DNA of 64,000 nucleotides from Mesostigma viride (Eukaryota > Streptophyta > Mesostigmatophyceae > Mesostigmatales > Mesostigmataceae): assembly GCA_009746045.1 (NCBI GenBank), contig RPFO01002252.1, positions 1-64,000 of the forward strand, in the 5' to 3' direction. Shown here one piece after another: positions 38,541 through 51,119 of the stretch (position 1 is the stretch's first letter; each line of letters begins with the position of its first letter). The notes beneath the pieces are model-generated. The model searched no databases, was not told the origin of the DNA, and saw only the letters and a list, made by a program, of their open reading frames with translations. The translations under genes and the position numbers were made by a program.

Positions 38541-41500
38541 ATGTGGGGACATGCCGTGGTGGTATGTGCAGCGCCGCGGTTGGCAGCAACCACCAGCGCC
38601 TGCAGGGGCAGTCGACCTCAATCGCCCACGCTGGGCAGCCCACAGCGCAGGGACAGCGAGGGGGGCGGCTCCTTGCAGCCGCACGCTCGGCCTGGCGGCG
38701 TGCAGGCGCCAGAATCTAGCAGCGTGCAGGCGCCACCAATTGGTGGCATGCAGGTGCCAGCAAGCAGCAAGAGTGTGGAGGAGCGCGACAGCTGGGCCGC
38801 TCTGCTGCGTGCTGGTGCCGGCACCGGGGACATGCTGGTGGACAACTTTGGTCGGCGGCACAACTACCTGCGGATTTCGATCACGGTGAGGCTGCCGGGT
38901 GGCAGCTTTACAAGAGTAGAATTCCCCAGGGCCTGCGACATGTCGCACGCGTTGCTTGTCGCGGCACCATGGGAAGGTCCTCCCCGGTTGGGTGATGTGG
39001 CTGCATCATAGAGCAGCACGGTTGCGCGTGCCAGCCATCACACTGTTTGCTTGCATGTTTTGATCGTCTCATCTGGGAGCTGTTTGTTGGTGGTGATGCA
39101 ATGCGGCATGTGGCCCTGCGTGGTAGCCGCCAGTGCTGTGTCTATGTGACCTAGACCTACACCTTTGTTTGGATGACGCTGCCACCCATCGAATACGTTG
39201 GGGTTTTGATCCCCCATGGGTGCGGGCCCATGTGCATACCAAACATCCGTGTGTGTGCCCGCGTCAAACATCCGTGTGTGTGTCCGCGTATTCGTTGGAC
39301 ATGGCTGTCATCTCCCCAAGCTGGTTCCCCCCGCTGGCTGTCGATTTGCGGCGCCGCCAGCGTGTCCCGTGTCCGTGTGTGCCAGCTGAAGCGTTGGCTC
39401 ACGAAGAGGCATGGGGAGGAGGCGCGGTGGGGAGGCACGGGTGTCTGATGCCAGTTTGCCGCACCAGATCACGGTACTCGTGCCACCCGTCTCCGCTACC
39501 TGGTTGGGCTGGGGAAGACAAGGTTTCTTAAAAATGGAGGAAACGGCTCGAATGGGTGTTTGGTGGAGAGGGGCATGAAGAAGGGGGCCGCCTGCAGTAG
39601 GTTTGTGGGCGAGCCATGAGGGGCCTTGCGGTGAGGACACAGGTACCAGTGGTTGCCACGCCTGTCCATGGTGTTTGCCGCTCAGGCATCGCACCCATGT
39701 CTGGTTTATATTCCGCGTTACATCCGTTCCTTTCGCTCATGCATGCAACATGGTGACCCCCCCAGGAGCGCTGCAACCTGCGCTGCCAGTACTGCATGCC
39801 CGAAGAAGGGGTCGAGTTGACCCCAAGCAGCCACCTGCTCAGCACACAGGAGGTAAGCCGTGGGGTGGGTGCCTGCGCGAACAAGGGGTTGAGTTGACGC
39901 CACAAGCCACCTGCTCAGCACGCAGGAGGTTAACCATAAGGCTATAGCGCGTTGTCTCCTTGATAGGGCGTGGCGGGCAGCAGTCCAGGCGTCTAGTCAC
40001 ACATGGAATGAATGCCCTGGTTGACCCATGTTGGCTGGGCACCAGTAACCACTAACTACTGACCTGGAGTGGGGAGCTTTTTTGCAAAGGGGGATGACGT
40101 GAATTCATGTACTTGTCTCGGCTGCCAGTATAGCATTCCTTGTGTCAGTTTTAGGCGGCAGGTTTTTCCCAGCAGGTGCATGCAAGTGCATCTTGCGGCT
40201 GGCCTGCGCTGGCTGTCTCCTTGACATCTTGCGGCTGTATCCGCACCACAAGGTTCGTTTCCCCGCATCGCAGGGCCCTTCACCGCACATCACGAGGCCC
40301 TTTCTTGACCAACCATGCTACGGCGAGTTCCGGCATGGTGACACCTGGCAACGGGCATGCGGCGGCGTTTGGTTGGCTGCTGGCGCCCTTGTCAAGCCCT
40401 CCTTGTGCTCCCCATTTGGCTTCCCACATTGTTGCTTCGGTGGCTGCCCGCCTCACCCATGATGTGTCATGTGCCGTGGACACCACTGTGGCTGTGTGCC
40501 TCCCACCTGCGCATCTGGCAGCATGCCGCCTGCACATCTGCAGCACAGTACCTGCTGGCATCCGTCTACCCTGGCTACCCACACACACTCTTCATTATTG
40601 TTATCTATTATGTTGGATATCGTCCACTTGCCCGGCCCATGCCACATTACAACCCTGGTGCTTCTGCCTCATCCTTTTCTCCCCCCACCATTTCTCTATG
40701 CATCCACCGCATGTGGCGATTGCTTGACGGTGGTGGATGGACATCCAACAGATCCTCCGCATCGCCAGGGTCTTTGTCCTGGGAGGCGTCGACAAGATCC
40801 GCCTGACAGGGGGGGAGCCCACCGTGCGCAAGGACCTCGTGGTAATGCCCAGATGGGGCCACCATTATGCTGCGCACTGCCCCCAGCTACCCCTTTGTGC
40901 CCTACGCCTGTGCTTCTGCCTTGTATCCAGCTGCTGCGTTGTTGTGTTGCTAGAACGGAATACTCCTTAATTGACCGTGTGCTGCGCTGTTCATGGCTTG
41001 AGGAAACACGCCCGGTCGTAGGCATCGCCACTAAGTTATGCGAGGCACCTGTGGCCGTCAGTAGCAATAGCAGTGTTTTCACCTGCTGCGGAAGCGTTGT
41101 TGTTAGCAGGGCCATGATGTAAAACTTCCACGCAATGTCTTGACTGCCTTTCATACTAAACATATTTGTGTACTACGGGACACCACACCTGCGGAGGTTG
41201 AAGGCGTTTGCGGAGACTCGCACCCAAAGCACCTCATGTGTTTTCAACACCCGAAGCGTGCAGGAAGCGAGGGGGTGTTGGCTGTGGTAAGGCCCTTTGC
41301 GATTCGGGTGTCCAGCAGGTAGCCTTGCGTGGACCTGGCGATTCCACTGTGCCCGCGCAACCCTGTAGAGATGTTGACCGGAAGGGCATCCCTGTGTGAC
41401 GGCTTGTGGCTGTGCTATAGTTTTGCAAAGCGACCACGGTTCTGGTGGCTGGGGTAGGGAAGCCCCTTGTTTGGTTTCCCAGCGGATATGCTCCCCCCTA

Positions 41501-41709
41501 ACAGGGAAACCAGGTGAGGCGGTTGGGTAGTATTCCTCCCCTTGCTGTCCGTTGCTACCTCGCCATTTCTAGGGGCGAGGAAGTGGACGTGGGGAACTTG
41601 TGCGGGGATGGCAGCAAGGTTGGCCAACAGGGAGCGGGCTTCCTTGATCTAGCCAGCATGCCTTGGCTCACCCTCTGCCACTGGCAGTTTGGTATCCACC
41701 ACCACCACA

Positions 41710-41806
<97 letters not shown>

Positions 41807-44800
41807 AGGACATCTGTCGTGCGCTGACGTCCCTCCCTGGCCTGCGCACGCTGTCGATGACCACCAACGGCATCGTGCTGGCGTCCAAGCTGCCGGCGTT
41901 GCGGGAGGCAGGGCTCAACGCGCTCAATGTACGCAGAAGGGGGGGGGGGCTCACATGGGGGGGCATGCACATGTGTGCTGCTTGCTGCTGTGTGTTGGCT
42001 GTTCAGTGCGCATACATGCTTGGCATGGGTGGCCATCGTGGGCCATTGCTTTCGGTGCTGGTTGCCTTCGGTGGCATACTGAGCTCAATGAGGGCCTTGC
42101 TTATAGTGTATTGTCCTCGCGGCTTGGCCGCATGTGTGGTACCCCATCTGCTTGTCATTGCCAGGTGCAGCGTGCCGAGGGGTTGCTTGCGCCCCGCAGC
42201 ACACTCCTCTCGCGTCTACTTGTACAAGATCGTTTTGCGCGCTTCCCACACAACAGGGGCTGGGACCTCATCCTGGTTTTGTGGTGCTCGGGGCGCGGGG
42301 TGCAGGGCTCTCGTATTAAATATATTGGTATATTGGTGCGCAGGTATATGGGGCAACCGTTGCCATATGCTGGGCAGTGGTCAGGCCTGCGCTATTTCGC
42401 GCGAGATGCCGAGGAAGTCACGTCCTTGCGCCCCAGCCCTATCGCTTCTACTTGGTGCGTCTGTCCAGTGCCTTGTGGCCCGATGTCTTGCAGTGCCGTG
42501 GGGTCATGTGTTTCCCAGCGCCTCTCTTCGGAACGCTCTCGTCCGGACAGCTGTGCGGGGTTGTCACTCGCTTGCCCGGACCGTGGCCATGCTGGTGCCC
42601 ATGCCCGTGGCAGGTGTTGGCTTGCCCGGCACACATGCCTGTTCTTACGTTCCTGTTGTCCGTGTGTGCCGTGCCTGGCGTACGGCTTGCTCCTCACAGA
42701 TCAGCCTGGACACGCTGCATGAGGACAAGTTTGTGCGCCTCACGCGCCGCAAGGGACATGCGCGCGTGCTTCAGGCGGTGGAGGCGGCGATGGCGCTTGG
42801 CTTTGACCCCGTCAAGGTGAGCCGCTGCGCCATACCGCGCATGTTTCGACATGGGGTGTTGAAGTATGAGGGCAACCTGTTTACTGGCCAGCGTGCGTAC
42901 ATACATGACTGTGCACACGCGGCTGTGCGTTGCAATACATTTTTGGTGCCAGCCTTGGTGACCATTGCAACACGAGGTGGGTGCAACATTGTGCCCTGCG
43001 GATCGTGCCCTCATTCCTCGCGGCGCCTCCCCTTCGCGCCAGGTGAATGTGGTGGTCATGCGGGGCATCAACGACGACGAGGTGCTGGACTTTGTGGAGA
43101 TGACACGTGGCGCGCCCATCAACGTGCGCTTCATCGAGTTCATGCCCTTCGACGGCAACGTGTGGAACGTGAACAAGGTATGCTGCCTGCCTTGCTGGTT
43201 TTCTGTGGGGTTCATATCTAAGACTACCCACACGGGTGGCGTACGCCCTTTAACGGCAACGCATGGAACCCATAGCAAGGTGTGCCCTCCCTTCCATGGC
43301 AACGTGTGGATGGGGACCGTGCAAACCCGGCCCTCATAGTGCACCGTGGGGACCAGGTACGCTGCCAGGGCAAGCAGGGCGAATGCGCGGGGACGGGGTG
43401 GACAGCGTCATGCATGCTGCTGTCGGTGCACACCCTGGATGGCGGTAGCGAGGCGTCTGCCCCTGTGGGAAGTTCTGCATCGCAACCACTCGCGTACTAC
43501 TGCCTAGCAGGATCCTCTGATGCTGTTTCCCCGTGTTTGATGCTCGGCTGTTTCCTGGACAGCCCCTCGTGAGGTCGGAGCTTGGGGCATGAGCGGTTTC
43601 ACATTATCGCCTTTGCTTCGTGACGGCTGGCAGCGACAAGTCAGGATGGCAGACGCCAGCATTGTTGCCTGGTTTGCAGCATTATGACAGCTGCTTGGGG
43701 TGGATGGTCGTGGCCAGTCTCGGCCACGTGCACGGAACATCGTGCAGCACTGGCTGGGCAGGACGTCTTTGCTTATGGCTGGGTCAGGCCTCTGCCATCG
43801 TCAACCCATGGTTACATGGTCAGACCTGGCCCCTCCCGCTGTATTTGCTTCACTCTCTGCCACATCAGCCTGACCTTCTTCCCACCTTTTCACTGCCTTC
43901 TCCACCTCTTTTTGTGTGTGTTGGTTCGGCATGCATCGCGCCCTCCTCAATGGGGTGGTGTCCTTTATGTCGCGGTGCGGCCAGATGGTGCCGTACGCTG
44001 AGCTCATGGACAAAATCGTGAGTGGGCGCGCGGCCCCTCGTGTTTGTGTGTTTTTTCGCGTGCATGTGGATGTGGGCGCCATGCACGGCGTCACTGTGAT
44101 GCCATAACTGCCGTCACCTGCCATCAGCGTTGGCCTGCCCACTTGACAACGTGTGAATCGACCCTCTTGATGCTTACATCGTCCAGCGTGTTTAGTGTGG
44201 GTATTTAATTAGGTTGGGTGGCAACTATAGTGGGCCACAACAATATTGATACTGTCCATAGAATACTACCGTCGTTTTGGAAATCAGCTTCTTTTGGCGC
44301 GGCGTTCGTTGATTGGAACGTGTTTTCCCAGTTTGTGATGCATGCAAGTCACCTGTCTTGATGAGCTTTACTAAAATCCCGTCTCAAACTCAAACAGGGT
44401 CGCTTACTTGACCTCAATTTATACGCCGCCCGCGCTAATCTGTACACCGTCGATATTGCGGTTGCGCCAATGGCATGGGCCACACTATTGGCGGCATCTC
44501 CCCAAAAGACAAGAAGTGCTGTATCGGTTCACGAGTTCGGTGGCCCACATTGAATGCGCTGGATGGTATGTATACCTGCCTGCCTGGCAAGCACGGCAAA
44601 CGACCTGGCGGCCTGCGGGCCATCCACTGGTCCCAGCAGTTCCACACACGAAGCACTTGGGTTCCCCTGTGTGACACTAGTCAGCCTTAGGCTGAGGAGA
44701 CGCGCGTGCCGTAGCAAGCGGGGGGGTCCTGTGCTGCCCCGCACGGGTACCAATGCCATCGCGCCTGTGAATGTTTGGGGCGCCCTCTACGCATGCCTGC

Positions 44801-47800
44801 TTCTCGTGGGTAGCATGACCCTGTAGGGAGCGCCATGCACTGCACACAATGCAGAGTGTACATACCGCCGCGCAGACACGTTTCCGCGCAGACTGCGACT
44901 GCTGGCCACGCAGACCCCTGGCGTTGCTTCTCCCTGGGATTCCACCATCCGTCACGGTTGCGTGTCACTCACTGGACAACGATTGTGTGCATCCTGCGCT
45001 TGTGTATGCCCCTGTCCCACGCCTGTCCCACGGTTGTGTGCCGCATGGTCAGCGCGCCAAGTATCCGCACGTGTACCGCCTGCGCGACCACGTCACAGAG
45101 ACAGCCAAGGTATGCTGGCGGCCGGGTGTACTGTAGAGTACTACTACGATTTAGTGTTGCCATGCACCCTCCTTGATATAGTGTTGCCATGCAACTACTC
45201 TTCATGCTAGGTATGCTGGCCTCGCATGTGCCCTAGAGTATCGCCATGCATGGTGATGCAATGGCGACCCGTCTAGGTTCGGTATGGCATCAGGGTACAT
45301 GGCGGCCTGTGCTGTGAGTGGCCGCCCCATAGGCCGCACCCATTCCGCCCAGACTTCCTGACAAGGCTCAGGCGTTTGTGAAGGTGCAGTTGTTGCAGAC
45401 TATGGGCCAGAAGGAATGCGAGAATGGCTGCGTTTGTCAGGTATAATGGGCAAGCATCAGGCAGGATTTATATATGGTAGTATTCATGCTAGTACTAGAG
45501 TAGTCTGTAGTTATAGTAGTCGTCGTATTCTATATGTACGTCGTGATGCAGCTGGGATGAGTTGGGTCTGGGTGCAAAAGGATGCGATTTTCTTGCCTGG
45601 GCCTACGGGCGGAACAGGGCTGGAGATGAGAGATGAGTGAGTAGAAAACGTGCATGCGATGAGTGAGTAGAAAACGTGCATGCATGCCCTAGCAAGCGAG
45701 TGCGTGGCCCTGCCACGCCCTGCCATGCCAGAGAGGGAGGCCCCACAGGGAAGTTGGTGGCAGGGCCAGCTGTTTGGTGCGTAGCCATGGGAATGCAGAG
45801 GGGACTTGATCGACCGTCGAAGGTTCTTATGTGCTCAGTACGGTTGTCACGATGCCTGCTGCCCGCCAGGCAGCCCCCTGTCGCCGCCACTGCTGTCATG
45901 TTTCATGGAAACTGGTGGATAGCTGCCACGTAGGGCACGGCAAAGTACGGCACGACCGAGCAGGGTCTTCATGTGCCGAGGGCTGCGTCATCCCGTGGCA
46001 TGATGTGCTGGCGCTATGATGTGCAGTCATTCGCCCTTTGCCCTATGGGTGGGCCATACCTTCAGGCCAGCCGCCCTCGTCCTTGCGTACTCACTTGCAG
46101 CGCTCCCACGTCCGCTGCATGCATCCCGTATGTCTGCCGCTTGTGTCATGATGGGGATGCCTTTGCTGGCTATTCTGTGCTCGCACACGCCCGCGCGTGT
46201 GGTCTGGTTGTGCCACCCAACGTGCGGCCGCAAGCAGAACTTCTCCATCCCTGGCTTCCGCGGTAGCGTCTCCTTCATCAGCTCCATGACCGACCACTTT
46301 TGCGCCGGTGAGTCATGGCCAACCACTTAATCGCGCGTGAGTTGCGGCATGCGATGTCCTTGTGGCAAGTGCGTGCGTGCAGGTGTGCTTGCTGTCCTTG
46401 TGTTGGCACTTGCGGCAGGCAGGGGGATATGTGCATGGAATGTTGTGCCACGAGTGCTTGTTCGTGGCTGTTGGCACGGCAGGGATAGGCCATGATTTCT
46501 GCATCTGCAGGGTGGCCCAGGGGTCGTTAAGGGTCCCGGGCTATGCCATTGTCAATCATCCTTAAGGATGATTTCCCGCGTTTGCCCATCACAGTCATTG
46601 CTTTTTCCTGTGTTAAGGGAGAAATGCCCAGGTACGCCTAAACCATGTTGCCTGGGCCTTGACACGGGTGAGCACTGTTCGTTTGCCACCGTTTCTGCCT
46701 ACGTGTTGGATCCTCGTGTCCAAGTATAGCGTCCTGCTGCGCCCGCATCATGGTCCCTGCGCCCGACCAGGAGATGCACACCTTTCCCAGTTGGCCCCCA
46801 GCCACCGCCGAGGCCCTGGCTCATCCTCACAATCATCTGTGTCCCGCGCACATCGCTCCTCCCTGGTCACCCTGCAGGGTGCAACCGCGTTCGCCTCATG
46901 GCGGACGGCAACCTCAAGGTCTGCCTCTTTGGGAACTCCGAGGTAAGGGGGACCTGTGTGTTTGCAGTTGCGTGCTTTGCTGGTTGTCACATTTTGTGAG
47001 TATGTGCTCACGTGCTGGTGGTCGCACTACGTGTGTGATTACTTGTTTTGGGCGTGCATGCCTGCCTTCCCAGGTGTGCCCAAAGCTCGGCAGATGCAGG
47101 GAAGTACGAGCATGCATGGCCAGTTCTCATCTCTGCATTGTCTTGTGCCCCGGTTGCACAAGGAGCCGGTTGCATATGGACCATGGGCACCCACCCTCCT
47201 TGGGTTTCACGGTGGCTAAGTTGTGGGGCTTCTTACGGTTGCAAAAGCCTGCATGTGAAGTACCTTGCATACTTGATGGCGTAGTAATGACGTCTGCTAC
47301 TCGCTTTGCATGGCATGGGTCGGGTGCCCGAGCGTGCTGGCGCGGATGGGAATGGGAGGCATCCATGGCCGCTTGTGGTACGAGGAAGGGCACAAGGATG
47401 GTCTGTCAGGGTCCCTGGTCTCATCGCTGATTCCGGGTAGCACAGGCCGCGTCCCTTACTATCTGCCGCATACCGGGCGCGGACAGGACAGCTGGAACAG
47501 GCATGTTGCTTGGTGATGATAACCTCATGGATTCGCCAAGAATACGTCGTTATTCCATACCTGTTGCTAGCGATTCAACACCAGAAAGTGTTCTGCCGCA
47601 ACAGCTATAATTTGTTGGGCCGCAGCTAGCTGTGGGTTTTAGGCGAGCCGTCATCATCCCGATTCGGAGTGCACTATGCTGGCAGGAGCGCGTTGGGAAT
47701 GATCTCAACAATGCTGGCGCCTGAGGGGCCGAAGCGGAGGGTCAGGTCATGCACATGCAGAGGCTGTAAACTGGGCATTTGCGGGAAACCATATCAAATG

Positions 47801-49039
47801 CAGCTTCCACGGTGGAACGATGTTGGAGACGAGAATATTGGTGGGTAAAGAACAGTGCTAAGAGCCTGCCATGCCAGTTGAGGCTGTTGAGGTATCCCAG
47901 AGACTTATCTTTTACTCATGTGTTGGCGACGGTGCACGATGCTGGTTTTTATCACGCATGCACGGTAGCATGCTTGCACTCCCATGCCACCTATTAAGCT
48001 AGCACTGCTCTCTCCTTGTGCTGGCATGCCCCTATACTTGGCCTTCCCGTGCGGATGCGTGTACATGCAACAGGTCAGCTTACGGGACGCCCTGCGCGCC
48101 GGCTGCACCGATGATGAGCTGGCGACGCTGATCAGCGCCGCGGTTAGTATTACAGAGAAGAAATTACAAAGGAAATTTATATTTCTTCCTAGCTGGGGCG
48201 CTTTTGAAGCCTGGCTGCGTGCCGTTGTTTGTCGTATTTTGCGCAGGTGGCACCCTGAGATGATGGCACATGCCACTTAGTGTGCTTGCTCACCATGGAA
48301 GTCTTGTGCTTGGGCATGAAAGGTAGTGTTCGGCATGAGAAAACCCAGTAGTCAACGAGTTGCTTTATCCATCGAATGATTCGTTGCTGTGTTCGGTGCT
48401 TGTTGATATGCCTGTGGTTGCCAAGAGTCATGGAGCGTCAGCTTTGGGCTTCACAAATACATACATCCATGTTTTCTACTCTTCTCCGGTCGCTACCATT
48501 GGCTTGTTCTCTTCATGTCGGGGTCACTTTGGAATGTTGGGTTGCGCAGTCACCATCAGCAGCCGATGCGAGTCTATGCGTGTGCCTGAGTGACCTGTTT
48601 CCCAGATCACACTGTCCCAACCCTAAGAGGCCGCATTCAACCAGCTAGCATCCCGCCAAGGTGAAAGCCATGTGCTTCGTGAGGCACTTATCAACTGCAT
48701 GTGCAGCTTCTGACAGATGGACATGCAAAGTTCTAAAATTATCTGTGGCCAAGTAATGACCGTAAATAAGGCACCTCTGAGTAGCAGAGGTCACCGCTTA
48801 ATAGAAGTCTCCACGGCGGGGATGTCTACTTGTCTGGCAACTACCTGAACGAAACGGGAAGGCTCGTACCGGGCCTCGGTATATGTGAATGCATCATGAT
48901 CCACGATACTGTTCTGGCACCTGCATGTGGCATGTGTGTCTGCCATTGTGCGCAGATAAAGAGGAAGAAGGCGCGGCATGCAGGGATGTTTGAGCTGGCA
49001 AAGACCCAGAACCGTCCCATGATCCACATCGGCGGGTGA
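38541..49039 (+). CDS. CNX2: CNX2/MOCS1A, GTP 3',8-cyclase (MoaA type), 12 exons
   Basis: A radical-SAM enzyme that makes 3',8-cyclo-GTP, the first step of molybdenum-cofactor synthesis (mitochondrial in plants and animals). Exons: 38541-38885 (start uncertain; Ala/Arg/Ser-rich N-terminus fits a transit peptide), 39766-39852, 40752-40841, 41809-41928, 42700-42816, 43043-43177, 43985-44017, 45053-45109, 46238-46307, 46878-46942, 48074-48142, 48956-49039. All introns are GT-AG and the frame is kept throughout (about 423 residues). Motifs: [22 protein letters not shown] (SAM cluster), [59 protein letters not shown] with a further Cys (C-x2-C-x13-C, second cluster), and terminal NRPMIHIGG whose Gly-Gly is required for activity. 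Every key residue is present, so the gene looks functional. Introns are 226-1131 bp and rich in partial exon-end duplications. Confidence 0.92.
39883..39933 (+). repeat. degenerate duplicate of the exon 2 end and its splice donor
   Basis: This repeats 39806-39857 at a 77-bp offset: AAGGGGTTGAGTTGAC, CCACCTGCTCAGCAC and CAGGAGGTTAACC against CAGGAGGTAAGCC. It lies inside intron 2. Confidence 0.85.
41707..41802. repeat. (CA)n microsatellite at the 3' end of intron 3
   Basis: An almost uninterrupted (AC)n tract of about 95 bp ends at 41802. The 3' splice site follows after ACGTGCAG (AG at 41807-41808). It occupies the place where a polypyrimidine tract would be expected. Confidence 0.95.
43246..43321 (+). 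repeat. two degenerate duplicates of the exon 6 end
   Basis: 43246-43291 (CCCTTTAACGGCAACGCATG, then GCAAGGTGTGC) and 43288-43321 (CCCTTCCATGGCAACGTGTG) resemble the exon 6 end (CCCTTCGACGGCAACGTGTG, then ACAAGGTATGC, at about 43145-43185). Both lie in intron 6. Confidence 0.75.
45209..45240 (+). repeat. duplicate of the intron 8 donor region
   Basis: AGGTATGCTGGC, then CTAGAGTA, repeats the exon 8/intron 8 junction (AGGTATGCTGGC, then GTAGAGTA, from 45108) about 100 bp downstream. A nested GTGTTGCCATGCA duplication lies between. Confidence 0.65.
46315..46347 (+). repeat. degenerate duplicate of the exon 9 end and donor
   Basis: ATGGCCAACCACTTAATCGC then GCGTGAGTT directly follows and resembles ATGACCGACCACTTTTGCGC then CGGTGAGTC (46286-46314), the end of exon 9 with its donor. 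Confidence 0.7.
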
Positions 49040-49112
49040 TAGGCCATGGGGCGCACCATCTGCATCGGCGGGTGATAGGCACCCATGATCCATATCGGTG
49101 GTTGATGGATAC
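49040..49112 (+). repeat. degenerate duplicates of the last-exon end
   Basis: CACCATCTGCATCGGCGGGT with GA, and CCCATGATCCATATCGGTGG with TTGA, repeat the last coding segment CCCATGATCCACATCGGCGG with GTGA (49016-49039) after the stop codon. Confidence 0.75.
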
Positions 49113-49444
49113 ACCCAGCCTTAAATTTTGACTTCGGCTCATATGCCCTAAAATTTTGTGCACGTGTGACCAGTAGGCAGAAGCTAGACTGCCATCTGTC
49201 TCAAGCGACGTGCTCCAGTTTTGAGCGCAATGGTTAGTTGTAGAGTTATTAGCCCGAGCATGGGACCTAGTGAGTACAGAGGGGAACAAACTTCACTTTG
49301 TAACACTTTGCAAGCATGTCCAACGCTGACTGACCTGACGGGTCCGTTGAATCTGACTGAACAAATATGTCCTTCAAAGAAAACTTGAATTCAAAGAAAA
49401 CTAGAAAGAATCCCTCGTACGCCGTAGGACCGTAACTCAAGCTA

Positions 49445-49505
49445 TTAATTAATTAATTAATTAATTAATTAATTAATTAAACTCGTGCTCCCGTTGGGGA
49501 GTCAC
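49445..49505 (-). mobile_element. SINE-like (TTAA)n end, copy 3 (fragment)
   Basis: About 36 bp of (TTAA)n followed by the conserved 3' segment with CTCGTGCTCCCGTTGGGGAG, in minus orientation. The body is truncated after about 25 bp. It lies in unassigned DNA between the CNX2 gene and the viral block. Confidence 0.7.
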
Positions 49506-49779
49506 GCTATGGCTGCTGAAACGTCCGAGTTTGCATTCCGTCCGAGGTAATTTATTTCGCAGTACAATTCGTACACTTGGATTTCAAGATGTTATTCTGA
49601 TGTTATTGGTTGGAGCACTGCCTGCAGAAAATCGATGACACATTCCCTGCTATATAAAAGGGTGTATGTCCTAGAGGGCGAATTGTAGCGGATGCACACC
49701 CATCCTGGGCAATGCATGCAATCCATAATCATCGATCGAGGATTTATCAATGAGAATCAGGACCTGTTCAAGGTCCTGG

Positions 49780-50377
49780 GTCTCCGGTGCTCACTTACGG
49801 CGCCGAGACGTGGACCCTCATCGACGCACTCGAGAAGTAAGTAAGTACTTGCGTGTCATGCACATGGGCATGCCACGGAGTACTATGCAAACTAACTAAT
49901 TTTTACCCCGACTAGGTTGCATCCCCAGTTAACAAATTAACAAGTTGTCACTAGTCAGTGACGCCGGCGGACTACCTGCGGACTGAGCACTTGACGCGGC
50001 CGGAGTTGCCGGGCGACAAGTTCCGTAACTTACCAAACTCGCTCCCTGTTGCCGCCGCACCCATTTCTACTTCTTTTCGTCACATGGCTTGCGTTAGGTT
50101 CATCGACGAGCATCGTCGCTCATCGACGGTGCAATCTGACGGCGGAGAATAAGTTCGCCGCAGCACAGCGCGACGCAAAGGCTCTTTTCCATGTACAACG
50201 TGAGATGCAAAGCCCGCATCGCTGACCGGAGATGCATTCCGTCCAACACCCTCGTACAGTACTACCAGTCGACCGCATCTCTGCCTTTTAACCGTCGAAT
50301 GCGCAATCGATTTAGAAAGTCGAAACGTCTCCGCAACACTTCCGCGACTTCAGTACTTTCCGTCAGCCTTGACATGT
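49780..50377. other. repeat debris with a LINE-D scrap; no gene
   Basis: 49,790-49,840 reads VLTYGAETWTLIDALEK, the same LINE region as at 28758-29105. The following 500 bp has short GC-rich frames (for example around 49,958-50,150) that I do not recognise. Confidence 0.5.
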
Positions 50378-50475
50378 TCTCTGCCCTTTCTCCTGTAGTG
50401 CACACACAGGGATTAAAAGCACTTCGGTGCTCCGTGACTCCCCAACGGGAGCACGAGTTTAATTAATTAATTAAG
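50378..50475 (+). mobile_element. SINE-like (TTAA)n end, copy 4
   Basis: Plus orientation: CTCTGCCCTTTCTCCTGTAG, the AGCAC-TTCG-GTGCT hairpin, the CTCCCC..GGGAG stem and (TTAA)n. It matches copy 1 base for base over about 85 bp and is 5'-truncated. Confidence 0.85.
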
Positions 50476-50597
50476 TAGCTTCCATCATCATTCCGTCATC
50501 ATTCCGTCATCGCGACTAGGAGAAGTGCACCACCCTTATGCTGGCATCTGCCACCCCTATAGTGACCCTATAGTGACCGCGGCCTAGGATGGGTCTC

Positions 50598-50629
50598 ACC
50601 CTAAGCCCTAAACCCTAAAACCCTAAACC
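50598..50629. repeat. short telomere-like patch (CCCTAAA/CCCTAAAA)
   Basis: Four consecutive units of CCCTAAG, CCCTAAA, CCCTAAAA and CCCTAAA. TTTAGGG is the plant and general green-algal telomere repeat and TTTTAGGG the Chlamydomonas one. It lies just before the palindromic repeats that open the viral block. Confidence 0.8.
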
Positions 50630-50745
50630 ACTTGCAAAAACAGAAGTGCCCCCCTGCCACCACTGCTCACCAGGTTGTGATATTTAGGCTGGCATCTGTC
50701 ACCACCCCGGCAGTTGTGATGGTGTGTTTGGGGTGTGACAAGGAT

Positions 50746-51119
50746 GGCGAAAAATTGTCCTTAGTTACTCTTAAGAGAAAGAACGGACAATTTTTCGCCA
50801 CCCGCCACCCCTTGGCGCGGGTCATGGGAGGTGTTTTGTCAAGGTGTGAGAGTGATGGCGAAAAATTGTCCTTAGTTACTCTTAAGAGAAAGAACGGACA
50901 ATTTTTCGCCACCCTGCCACCCCTTGGCGCGGGTCATAGGAGGTGTTTGTCAAGGTGTGAGAGTGATGGCGAAAAATTGTCCTTAGTTACTCTTAAGAGA
51001 AAGAACGGACAATTTTTCGCCACCCCCCCACTGGCCGGCGCTGAGGTGGCGTGGGTTGTTGGATGTGGCGAAAAATTGCACGTACTTACTCTTAAGAAAA
51101 GACCGCCCAATTTTTCGCC
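50746..51119. repeat. four palindromic repeats, 111-bp period, at the edge of the viral block
   Basis: Each copy is GGCGAAAAATTGTCC, a 24-nt loop (TTAGTTACTCTTAAGAGAAA then GAAC), then GGACAATTTTTCGCC, a perfect 15-bp inverted repeat. Copies: 50746-50799, 50857-50910, 50968-51021 (111-bp period including a shared spacer) and a diverged one at 51067-51119. They could be part of a terminal repeat of the virus, or protein-binding sites. The other end is outside the window. Confidence 0.9.

Noticed and set aside
41689-43221. Single 510-residue ORF through CNX2 exons 4-6
   Set aside because: It reads through GT-AG introns and the CA repeat. Conserved MoaA blocks are in register only after splicing.
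49445-50475. A DNA transposon bounded by inverted (TTAA)n plus 32-bp ends
   Set aside because: The two ends are oppositely oriented copies of the SINE-like 3' end. Elsewhere single copies with their own target duplications show that it is an element end and not a TIR.
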